In this document: positions 26,127 through 32,778 of the stretch, in pieces | Layout of the letters: each line of letters opens with the position of its first letter | How positions within the stretch are numbered: position 1 is the stretch's first letter | DNA from: Acidithrix ferrooxidans | GTDB taxonomy: Bacteria > Actinomycetota > Acidimicrobiia > Acidimicrobiales > Acidimicrobiaceae | Reading direction: 5' to 3' | DNA length: 32,778 bases | Assembly: GCF_000949295.1 (NCBI RefSeq) | Contig: NZ_JXYS01000005.1 | Location: 1 to 32,778 of the forward strand | Notes under the pieces: generated by a model | What the model saw: the letters and a program-made list of their open reading frames with translations, nothing else | The model's database searches: none | What the model was told of the DNA's origin: nothing | Program-made: the position numbers and the translations under genes

Positions 26127-28247
26127 TCAAGATTTTGGCTCGATCTGATAAGTAATTGGTCGGTTGTCACCGCTAAGGCGCGGTGGGTTAGCGTTGAGTT
26201 GTTCTATGAGCAGACTAAGGGCTCGATTGATGCGGGGAGCATCAGGCTGACGAATGGTAACGGTAATTGCTCTTGGGCTATAGCGGATCTCACCGGGCTG
26301 ATGAAGCAAGTTACGAGTAATGCTCCGGTACTCATTTAGATCACAGAGATAGTTGTTGAGCGTTCGAGCCAAGTCAAGTTCTGCGTTGTAAGCGAGCAAT
26401 CTACAGACCATCTGTAAGGCCCGGCGATTGGTGACAGGCCAAGCTCTAGTGGCATTGGGATCGATATCGGTAGCGGGGATCTTGGCGGGGATAGCTTTGA
26501 GTGCAACTCTTGCTTCCTCGAAGACCACACGTGCCACCTCGAGTTGACGCGAGAGACTATCAAGAGTGTTGTTTTTCTCTTTGATGTCGGCAGTTTGGGT
26601 AGTAGCGTTTCTTCCAATAGATCTCTCAAGCTCTGCAACAGCTAATTCAGCGCTCTTGAGTGCGTTATGGGCTTGAGTGCGCATGGGATTGGTTACCTTG
26701 GCTACATTAGGGCGGCGATCCATGCGATAGTCACACAACCAACCAATGCCGTGGTGGTCTTGTAAGTACTTGAAGCTGTTTTCGATGCGCCACCGCGATC
26801 TCAGGGTGTGTGCTAGGCGAGCAGCACTGCTCACCAAATCAGAGGTGAGGATCTGCAATGCCACCTGACCATCCTCATAGATGCTGATCTGGCGGAGCGC
26901 TCCGACATCTTCTAGATGAAGAGTCTCTGATGCTACTTGGATGTAGTGTCGATATCCATCTATGGTTACCCATGAGTGTTTAGGTAAAACACTAGGTACC
27001 TCAAGAGGGGCACGGCGATAGGTGACCCAGTCGAAGCCGGCCTTGTTCAACTCGGCAAAGACCTTGGGGTAGGCACCACCCCGGTCAAAGCCGACCATCA
27101 CCGGGCGGTCCCCACAGATGACCCGTAGCTGTTCAAGAGGACCCCACATGGTTTTGGAGAGCGACGACGGTGCTCCAGATGAAAAACAGATGGCCCGCCA
27201 ATTCTCATCGACGATTAACGTGTCGTTCCTACCTGGCTCGCCGCGTCGTCGGCGGGTATTCCAACCTTTAGCCAGTGGAGCAGACCCGGTATAGGCAACG
27301 AAGTGATCGTCAACAAAGAACACTTCCGGAGCGCTATCGTCGGCCTCTAGCATTGCCTTGGCTAGAGCTACTTGTACTCTAAGAGGATCAATCTCATCGG
27401 CAAGGCCAGCGAGCCGGGGGCGCAGGGTTCGAAGATGAGGAAAGCGTTCCAAGCCGACCAGTGCTCCGGCGTCAGTGTCCAATAGGTGCTTGGTTCCCTC
27501 TAGTGACGATGCACCAAGTGCGAATCCAAAGGTTGCAACAAGCAACGTGGCGCTCACGTCGTAGCGGCGTGCCCTACCTGATGGCAACACACCGAACACA
27601 GCACTGGCACCCACTCGATCAAAAAAGCCATGCAAAAGCATCGCCCCTGCATAGGCACTTTGGCGGATCCCATCGCTGATGCGGGTAACTACTAGATTGT
27701 CGGTGTCGCTACTGTTTCCAAGATCGGGCTTTACTATGGCGGATTCGACTTCTATGTTTGCTTGATCGGGCTTTTCAACCCCATCAATGACACTGAGGCG
27801 TAGTTGTTCGGACTCAGGGCGAACTCGCCGTGCCAGAAGACGGCTCACAGTGGCGGTCGAGACCGAAATTGCAGCGGCGATCTCGGTCCCTGGACGGTTT
27901 GCATCCGCCATGGCATAGGCCTGAGCAATCGCCTCATCACTGAGAAGCCGGGGTCGTCCCATAGGTGGGACCAAAGCGGCGGAACCGCCCTTGGATGCTC
28001 TGCCGCGCAATCTCGAGATGTATTCGGGTCGCAACTCAAAGAGAGCAGCCACCTCTAAGCCCGAGGCTCCTGCCGAAGTAAGTGCCACGATGGCCAAGTT
28101 TCGCATTCCTAGGTCCGCTGGATCGTAGACGAAAACTGCCCGAGGCCCCCAGCTCACCACCATCTCGCCGTTTACCATCGTCTTAGTGAGCTTGAATGGC
28201 GCAGGCATACCCGGAAGCAATTCGATTTGTTCTCGGCGTTTTCTCAT
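26127..28247 (-). CDS. IS4-like DDE transposase
   Basis: The 706-residue protein has an N-terminal helix-turn-helix region (about 55-150: ASGLEVAALFELRPEYISRL and RPGTEIAAAISVSTATVSRL) and an RNase H-like catalytic core. Candidate acidic residues are in EVFFVDDHFVAYTG (first Asp), VMVGFDRGGAYPKVF (second Asp) and SRWRIENSFKYLQDH (Glu). The last matches the R-x3-E-x3-K style signature of IS4-type enzymes. It is longer than classic IS4 transposases, closer in size to IS1634 and related groups. It lies alone within inverted repeats and has no frameshift, so the element may be active. ATG 28247 is followed by a basic N-terminus (MRKRREQIELLPG). Confidence 0.8.
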   Translation of the reverse strand: MRKRREQIELLPGMPAPFKLTKTMVNGEMVVSWGPRAVFVYDPADLGMRNLAIVALTSAGASGLEVAALFELRPEYISRLRGRASKGGSAALVPPMGRPRLLSDEAIAQAYAMADANRPGTEIAAAISVSTATVSRLLARRVRPESEQLRLSVIDGVEKPDQANIEVESAIVKPDLGNSSDTDNLVVTRISDGIRQSAYAGAMLLHGFFDRVGASAVFGVLPSGRARRYDVSATLLVATFGFALGASSLEGTKHLLDTDAGALVGLERFPHLRTLRPRLAGLADEIDPLRVQVALAKAMLEADDSAPEVFFVDDHFVAYTGSAPLAKGWNTRRRRGEPGRNDTLIVDENWRAICFSSGAPSSLSKTMWGPLEQLRVICGDRPVMVGFDRGGAYPKVFAELNKAGFDWVTYRRAPLEVPSVLPKHSWVTIDGYRHYIQVASETLHLEDVGALRQISIYEDGQVALQILTSDLVSSAARLAHTLRSRWRIENSFKYLQDHHGIGWLCDYRMDRRPNVAKVTNPMRTQAHNALKSAELAVAELERSIGRNATTQTADIKEKNNTLDSLSRQLEVARVVFEEARVALKAIPAKIPATDIDPNATRAWPVTNRRALQMVCRLLAYNAELDLARTLNNYLCDLNEYRSITRNLLHQPGEIRYSPRAITVTIRQPDAPRINRALSLLIEQLNANPPRLSGDNRPITYQIEPKS

Positions 28248-28292
28248 CTCCTTATCATAGCACTATTGAACGACTTATGCAATTCCTAACAT

Positions 28293-28317
28293 AAAAGAAA
28301 CCCTGTTCAAAACAGGG
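28293..28317 (-). terminator. Rho-independent terminator just inside the IS4-like element
   Basis: Read on the minus strand, CCCTGTT-TTG-AACAGGG (28317-28301) is followed by TTTCTTTT (28300-28293), a short but textbook intrinsic terminator. It is inside the right inverted repeat and upstream of the transposase start at 28247, so it would stop transcription entering from outside the element. Confidence 0.7.
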
Positions 28318-28329
28318 ATTGCGGCTCAA

Positions 28330-28458
28330 CTACCGGAGGTCTGAGGCTTCGACGCAGCGATCACTCAGGGTCGTGAGGATGTTGATGATGTCGAAGCTGT
28401 CAACGAGATTGTCGGCCAACTCGACCAGCGTGCTGACTATCAGTGATTCTCTACTCAT
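28330..28458 (-). pseudogene. N-terminal fragment of a GAF-ANTAR regulator, cut by the IS4-like element
   Basis: A 42-residue frame starts with ATG 28458, 5 nt after GAGGG on the minus strand. It reads MSRESLIVSTLVELADNLVD and SFDIINILTTLSDRCVEASD, the standard N-terminus of actinobacterial GAF-ANTAR proteins. The last codons and the TAG (28330-28332) come from the inverted repeat of the IS4-like element, so the IS cut the gene after CVxx. The continuation is not found on the other side of the IS. This piece lies downstream of the C-terminal fragment at 28533-28841, so the two come from different gene copies or from a rearrangement. Confidence 0.7.
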
Positions 28459-28532
28459 AATTCCCTCGTCTTGCTGGGTTCCCCCAAGAACTGTCGGCGA
28501 TCCTTGAGGATGAACTACCGGATGCCTCTACA

Positions 28533-28841
28533 CTAGTTCCCATATTCCTCGTATTCCCTGTTTTTCGGGTCTGTTTCTAGCCAGACCCTAGACTGAAAGT
28601 CAAACCGAGTGCCACGGTCGATGATTCGATGCGCGAGTTCGGATGGAGATATATCCAAAGCAAACGCGTGTGCGCGAGGCATGATCAGGGCGTCTTTCAC
28701 CGAAAGCTTAGCCTGCACCGAAAGCATCCCCGAGGCTTGGTGCACGGAGAAATCAAAGGTGGACTGGCCCTGGAGTTCGTTGGCGATGGCGCCTCTGGGG
28801 ACACCGGCTTGCATCACAAGAACAGCGCGGCCGATGATGAG
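28533..28841 (-). pseudogene. C-terminal fragment of a GAF-ANTAR regulator
   Basis: The open frame follows a TGA at 28842-28844 and encodes VMQAGVPRGAIANELQG (the linker between GAF and ANTAR), then the ANTAR helices FSVHQASGMLSVQAKLSVKD and ALIMPRAHAFALDISPSELA, HRIIDRGTRFD. ANTAR domains bind dual-hexaloop RNA and act as antiterminators; GAF-ANTAR proteins are abundant in actinobacteria. The GAF half is missing, replaced by the TnpB-containing DNA, whose frame overlaps this one from 28753 to 28841. The internal ATG start is probably not used. ACTAGTTCC ends the frame. Confidence 0.72.
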
Positions 28842-29925
28842 TCAACCCATCATCGCAACTGCCGCCTGTACGAAATGGCCTGGGAACGGGCAGGGCGCTG
28901 GACCCAACTGGCCCACAACTGATAACCGACCAGTCACGGATATTCAATGAAGCATTCTCATCTCGATCCACCTCAACATGACAAGTATCACAGATAAGTC
29001 TCTTTGCGAGCTTTGCACCCGTGAGTCTGCCTGTGCAGTTGTGGTGGATTTGCGACGAGGGAAAGAAGCGATCTACAACGACTACCTTGACTCCGGCACT
29101 TATCGCCTTATAGGTAAGCGTTGGTTTGAAGGCTCCGAGTCCGGCATCAGATACCGAACGGCGCAATGCCCGTCTTCCCATACTTCGACCCATGGCAGCG
29201 ATGTTAAGGTCTTCAATCTTAACTTCGCTGTAGTTATCCACCAGGTAACAGGTTAACTGATGGATACTTTCACGACGGACGTATACGGCTTTACGGTCTA
29301 ACTTGACAAGCTTGGCTTTCGCTTGCCTGTGACCGTGTGATCCGGGTATCCGTCGGATGAGATTGCGCCCAACCCTACGACGCTCATTCATAGTAGCTCT
29401 GAGCGGAGCGGGGTTAGGAATAGCTGTCATGCTACCATTGCTGTCTGCGATAGTAGCAAGTGACCTTAGTCCTAGATCGACACCGGCGCGGGGGTCTTTC
29501 TTGGACATAGTTGCAGACGGTGGAGTAACTACGCTTGTCTTGATCGCGAGCTGGCAGGAGACGAACAACCTACCCCATCTCTGTGATAGAGTGCGCTTGA
29601 GTAGACGAGCATTGTTCTTAGCTAGGTGACGCTGTATTCTGCGCGTGTTCTCCATAGAGCGTAGCGCACCTATCATCGGCAGTACGATTGTTCTGCGATC
29701 ATCTTCAAAACCCATAGTGCCAGTCGTAAAACGTACTCTGTTGCGGTCTTTTGTTGCCCGCCAGCCAAGCTGATCATGCAGACGACATAGTAACTGATCA
29801 TGTTGTGTGATCGCTATGTCGCCAGTGACACTGATGGTGGTCACGGCGGTCCTCTGGTTGTCGCTAACTTTCTCATTCTCACTCTGAATCAACTTCTGAT
29901 ATTGCCTGGCGTGCCGATTTCTCAT
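28753..29925 (-). CDS. tnpB: TnpB (IS200/IS605-type RNA-guided nuclease), N-terminally truncated
   Basis: From about residue 60 the 390-codon frame is TnpB: KDRNRVRFTTGTMGFEDDRR, LPMIGALRS, then the RuvC parts AGVDLGLRSLATIAD (D150), VKIEDLNIAAM (E238) and VDRDENASLNI (D322). The zinc-finger region reads SSQIHHNCTG...ICDTCHVEVD: C297, C312 and C315 are present but the first cysteine is replaced by His294. The usual N-terminal REC/WED part (roughly 100-150 residues) is absent. The first ~58 residues do not resemble it and overlap the 3' end of the TniB-like gene. The last ~35 residues read across into the ANTAR fragment, so the original stop was probably lost. TnpB cuts DNA guided by an RNA from the element's 3' end; this copy is probably inactive. 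Confidence 0.75.
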   Translation of the reverse strand: MRNRHARQYQKLIQSENEKVSDNQRTAVTTISVTGDIAITQHDQLLCRLHDQLGWRATKDRNRVRFTTGTMGFEDDRRTIVLPMIGALRSMENTRRIQRHLAKNNARLLKRTLSQRWGRLFVSCQLAIKTSVVTPPSATMSKKDPRAGVDLGLRSLATIADSNGSMTAIPNPAPLRATMNERRRVGRNLIRRIPGSHGHRQAKAKLVKLDRKAVYVRRESIHQLTCYLVDNYSEVKIEDLNIAAMGRSMGRRALRRSVSDAGLGAFKPTLTYKAISAGVKVVVVDRFFPSSQIHHNCTGRLTGAKLAKRLICDTCHVEVDRDENASLNIRDWSVISCGPVGSSALPVPRPFRTGGSCDDGLTHHRPRCSCDASRCPQRRHRQRTPGPVHL

Positions 29926-30691
29926 CTACGATTGCGCTTTTATTTGCAAATGTAGCTATCAGTGCTTGACGGGCAAGGTTGTTGACCGCTCTCGGCAGAC
30001 CTCTGGAAACCTGATGAATCAGTCCCAACGCTTCATCTGAAAATAGAGCATCCGTTCGACCTGCCAGCTTCAGGTGATGTAGCGTATAGCTTTTGGTTTC
30101 CTCCGATTTCATTGGTGGAACGCTATAGCGAAGCGATATTCTCGGTTCAAGTGCGCTAAAGGTTCCAAGTCGCAGCCGTGCCTTTAGATTTGGCTGACCA
30201 ACTAAAACCAGAGCAAAAGAGCTGGATGAATCCATATCGCTATTGGTAAGAAATCTCAGCTCTTCTAACTGGGAACCTTCCAAGAGATGAGCCTCGTCAC
30301 ATACCACTACCACCTTTCGTCCCTTTTCCGATTCAGATGCAAGCAGCGAGATTGTCTGGGAGATAAGCGGTGTTTTGTAAAAACAGGGACTCTCGCCTAA
30401 ATGAGAGACGATCCCTGAATATATCCCTTTAGTTCCAAGTGCCGGATTAGCCAGATAGATAATACTGTGTCTCGATGGCTCTAACAGTGACACTGCTTTT
30501 CTCACTGCTACTGTTTTGCCAGATCCAACTTCTCCGGTTATCACTCCAATAGCTGATTCATCAACTAAAAAGCCAATCCGGGCAACTGCTTCTAAGCGCC
30601 CCTGGTTGGGGTGGAGATCAGACGGGGATATTTCTTTTGTAAATGGCATCTTTGTAAATCCAAAATGTGAACGTATCTGATCTATGCTCAT
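29879..30691 (-). CDS. TniB/ExeA-type AAA+ ATPase of a transposon
   Basis: The 270-residue ATPase has Walker A GEVGSGKT (53-60), Walker B VVVVCDEAHL (127-136), a sensor in LVLVGQPNLKARL and the lid-domain phrase ALGLIHQVSRGLPRAVNNLA. It starts HFGFTKMPFTKEISPSDL, as ExeA/GspA-like ATPases paired with rve transposases do. Its start codon overlaps the stop of the upstream transposase as ATGA (30688-30691), showing translational coupling. By analogy with TnsC, TniB and IstB it would select targets and activate the transposase (inference). The gene itself looks intact, but its partner transposase is broken. The stop at 29879-29881 is overlapped by the frame of the truncated TnpB. Confidence 0.85.
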   Translation of the reverse strand: MSIDQIRSHFGFTKMPFTKEISPSDLHPNQGRLEAVARIGFLVDESAIGVITGEVGSGKTVAVRKAVSLLEPSRHSIIYLANPALGTKGIYSGIVSHLGESPCFYKTPLISQTISLLASESEKGRKVVVVCDEAHLLEGSQLEELRFLTNSDMDSSSSFALVLVGQPNLKARLRLGTFSALEPRISLRYSVPPMKSEETKSYTLHHLKLAGRTDALFSDEALGLIHQVSRGLPRAVNNLARQALIATFANKSAIVDEKSARQAISEVDSE

Positions 30692-31026
30692 TTCTCTTCC
30701 TCTGCGTTTAGCTCCCTGTAGCCAATTGGAGATCCAAGGTATTTCCTGTGCTGTTTATCCACCAGGGATAGATAGTCAATTCCGGTTGGTTTTATGGTTT
30801 CTGGCGAGTGGGCAATGGTCATCGGATGCGAATGGCGGGAGATTTTATGAATAACAGCCTTACCAAAGTCTCTGTCCATATACCGCACATTGATAGCTGA
30901 GAGATCGAATGGATCAAAGACCAGATCTACTTTCCTACCTACCAGAGCCTGGTCTACTTCGTAGTCGTTCCCATAGAGGGAAACCGTTGCAGTTTTTGTA
31001 ACAGTTCTTGATTCAGAGAATAGAAA

Positions 31027-32068
31027 CATACTTATCAAGTTTCGTAAGTTTCGCCTCCACCGAGACCAGATTGGAGCTAATCTTTAGTAGAACAGATGTT
31101 CGATAAAGGAGGCATGGTGGATATCTCAGGCTTTATGGTACGCTTCGCTTCAGAGGAAGCATGTGAAGATCATTTGATCAAATTGCTTATGCTATGAGGG
31201 ATTTAGATGCCCAAAGTGTGACTCTGACCAGTTTACCTTAATCAGGCCAAACCATCGAAGAAATGCAGCATCTCGAGCTCCACTTTTTCAATGTAAATCT
31301 TGTCACCGTCAAACTAGCGTTACCTCCGGAACCATCTTCCATCGAAGCCATATCTCTTTATCCAAGTGGTTCTCCGCTATCTATCTATTGTCCAACGACA
31401 AGCGTGGTCTTTCGGCTACTACCATTGCTAAATTCGTTCAAGTATCTTATTCGACTGGCTGGTTGATGCTAAATAAGCTACGAAAAGCAATGGCTGACCG
31501 AAATGGTTTATATAAACTTGGAGGAAACGTCCAGGTAGATGAGTTCTTTTTAGGTGGTGAGAGCCATGGCGAAGGCAGAAGAGGAAAGGGAACAAAACAA
31601 ACCAATGTCCTAATTGGAGTGTCGATTAGCAATGGTGCTCCTACTCATTGCTTCATGGAAGTAATCAAAGATACCACTGCTAAATCACCCAAAGATGTTT
31701 TTGTGAGACGTTTAGATTCCGATACCAAGCTGATAAATGATGGTAACCCAAGTTACGGGGTATGTGCTGAAAGACCTTGGACTAGCGCATTCGATCACTC
31801 TATCCAAAGACGAACAAGCACATGTAACATTCAAATGGCTCAACATCCTGATAGGGAACTGCAAGAAATTTATCGACGGAACATACCACGGACGTGAGGA
31901 ACATAAGCAACTTTACCTCGAGGAATTCGCATACCGATTCAACCGAAGGCACTTTGAAATGTCCTTGGTAGAGCGACTTCTCAATACATGTGTGTTTGCG
32001 TCTCCACATCCGCTACTCCGCGAATCTGATTCCAAAATGGCTCTTGCTTACGAAACTTGATAAGTATG
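31027..32068 (+). mobile_element. IS1595-family insertion sequence, 1,042 bp
   Basis: Perfect 22-bp terminal inverted repeats (31027-31048 and 32047-32068, starting CATACTTATCAAG) enclose an ISXO2-type transposase. The 8-bp sequence AATAGAAA flanks both sides (31019-31026 and 32069-32076), the target-duplication length usual for this family. The insertion lies in the rve transposase gene: joining the flanks with one target copy restores the frame from REAFLF to SESRTV. Confidence 0.92.
31114..32060 (+). pseudogene. ISXO2-like IS1595-family transposase with two frameshifts
   Basis: The protein is readable in three frames. Frame 1 from ATG 31114: MVDISGFMVRFASEEACEDH, stopping at 31195-31197. 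Frame 2 from about 31181: GFRCPKCDSDQ and FQCKSCHRQTS (zinc ribbon), TSGTIFHRSHISLSKWFSAI, then the catalytic region NVQVDEFFLGGESHGEGR and KLINDGNPSYG. A second shift near the G4 run at 31756-31759 leads to frame 3: LKDLGLAHSITLSKDEQAHV, TFKWLNILIGNCKKFIDGTY, then YLEEFAYRFNRRHFE, ending in the right inverted repeat. AAAGGAGG (31105-31112) is only 1 nt before ATG 31114, so a later start is possible. Despite perfect ends, the transposase is broken, unless the indels are sequencing errors. Confidence 0.8.
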
Positions 32069-32778
32069 AATAGAAATGCCTCCCGCACAAGAGAAAGATC
32101 TGGTATCTTTGGCAGAATGGAGAACCGTTCAGGTGGTGTCTGGCCGGTTTCAGAATGAATCCGTCGGTGATAGACCTGTTCCACCCACCCCTGGAAGCGT
32201 TCTTCGAGAACTTCCAGCGAAGAGATATCGCTGTGGGCTACTTCTACTAGGAACTGGTCTCTTACCGTTGATGAAAAAACGCTCAATTTTTCCACGACCC
32301 ATTGGACGCCCAGGTTTCGAGTGCACTAGCCGAATCCCGAGAACTGCCAGGGCTCTTAGCAGTTGACGCGAGACAAATGGACTCCCGTTGTCGAGATACA
32401 CGGTACCCGGTATACCTCTTGAGAGTATTCCACGTCGTAGCGCTGCCTGAGCTGAAAGAGTATCTTCAGAATATGTCCAGCGGTGAGCTGTAACCAATCG
32501 GGAGTGATCGTCACAAAAACAAAACAAGATTGCCTTCTTTCCGGCAATTACCGGGCCGTGTAAAGCATCTCCCACCCAGAGCTCATTTGGATAGTCTGCC
32601 TCAAATCTCCCAAATGCAATGTTTTGACCGCTCAGCTGGGATCTTGTGAGTCCTAAAGCTTTGAAATGACGCTGTGGAGTTCTTTCATTAGGTGACCATC
32701 CATTTTGAGTTCTGATGATCTGGGCAATATGGGCTGCTGTTCTAAAAGGATCTTCTTTTCTAAGCTCACATGCTAAAG

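Larger units (their letters stand above)
26089..28349 (-). mobile_element. IS4-like insertion sequence with terminal inverted repeats
   Basis: Left end 26089-26111 and right end 28327-28349 are inverted repeats matching at 20 of 23 positions; the common core reads AAGCCTCA, A or G, ACCTCCGGTA. They bracket a single 706-codon transposase that ends 16 bp inside the left repeat, giving an element of about 2.26 kb. CGAC occurs just outside both ends (26084-26087 and 28350-28353), a possible 4-bp target duplication if the left end begins at C26088. The right end lies in a GAF-ANTAR gene fragment. A terminator sits just inside the right end, upstream of the transposase. Confidence 0.72.
30688..32778 (-). 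pseudogene. rve (DDE) transposase of the TniB element, split by an IS and a frameshift; runs off the window
   Basis: From the right edge the minus-strand frame gives an N-terminal region (TPQRHFKALGLTRSQLSGQN), then the core: LWVGDALHG (first Asp, 32567-32569), GTVYLDNGSPFVSRQLL (second Asp, 32390-32392) and GRPMGRGKIERFF (Glu, 32282-32284), 35 residues after the second Asp as in rve integrases. Just past the Glu, at a T6 run (minus strand), a +1 shift is needed to reach STVRDQFLVEVAHSD...VEQVYHRRIHSETGQTPPERF. Then the IS1595-family element interrupts at REAFLF. After it the same frame resumes as FSESRTVTKTATVSLYGNDY, the Mu-type C-terminal beta-barrel, ending at TGA 30690-30688, which overlaps the ATPase start. 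Confidence 0.82.

Noticed and set aside
25999-28282. TTGCA...CTATG pair as ends of the IS4-like element
   Set aside because: The match needs several gaps; the pair at 26089-26111 and 28327-28349 is far better (20 of 23) and closer to the transposase end.
28301-28317. CCCTGTT/AACAGGG hairpin as part of a CRISPR-like repeat
   Set aside because: Single copy, followed on the minus strand by a T-tract; it is an intrinsic terminator.
28533-29256. Plus-strand frames opposite tnpB and ANTAR pieces
   Set aside because: They are antisense shadows; the minus strand carries clear TnpB and ANTAR motifs.

Overview
The window looks like one complete contig of a draft assembly from a moderate-GC bacterium, most likely an acidophilic actinobacterium of the Acidimicrobiia (Acidithrix/Ferrimicrobium-like). 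This is an inference. It rests on GAF-ANTAR gene fragments (a family common in actinobacteria), an actinobacterial-looking TnpB, a heme A synthase, a sulfide:quinone oxidoreductase, a glutamate decarboxylase and base composition by eye. Both ends lie in repetitive DNA: a 37-bp tandem array on the left and a transposase running off the right edge.

Region 1 (1-20.4 kb) is mostly ordinary chromosome with long, AT-rich, gene-free gaps. It holds a broken HDOD signalling gene, heme A synthase (ctaA, minus), a K+/H+ antiporter of the NhaP2/CvrA type, an MFS transporter whose start lies in a 15-bp inverted repeat, a GT-C membrane glycosyltransferase, an aldo/keto reductase, a sulfide:quinone oxidoreductase followed by an unlisted 48-codon gene and preceded by a CstR/CsoR-like palindrome, a 1102-residue surface-anchored beta-helix/Ig-like protein, an SMP-30/gluconolactonase, a peptidase E-like S51 enzyme, and a divergent TetR/DHA2-MFS efflux pair with a 24-bp palindrome between them.

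Region 2 (20.4-24.1 kb) is a gene graveyard. It contains an IS3-type OrfA remnant, an intact DUF1778/TacA-type antitoxin next to a TacT-type GNAT toxin broken in three frames, and further fragments I could not name. An intact glutamate decarboxylase (24.1-25.6 kb) follows.

Region 3 (26.1-32.8 kb) is a pile-up of mobile elements. A 2.26-kb IS4-like element has recognisable inverted repeats and an internal terminator facing incoming transcription. Next come two fragments of GAF-ANTAR regulators in an order that cannot derive from one gene, then an N-terminally truncated TnpB with its RuvC residues kept. Last is a two-gene rve-transposase/TniB-like ATPase element whose transposase is split by a 1,042-bp IS1595-family element (perfect 22-bp inverted repeats, 8-bp target duplication). 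Removing that IS and one target copy restores the reading frame exactly.

I found no tRNA, rRNA or CRISPR array. No clearly novel multi-gene system is evident. The best leads are the SQR/48-codon operon with its palindromic operator, the antitoxin kept after toxin decay, and the nested transposon architecture.
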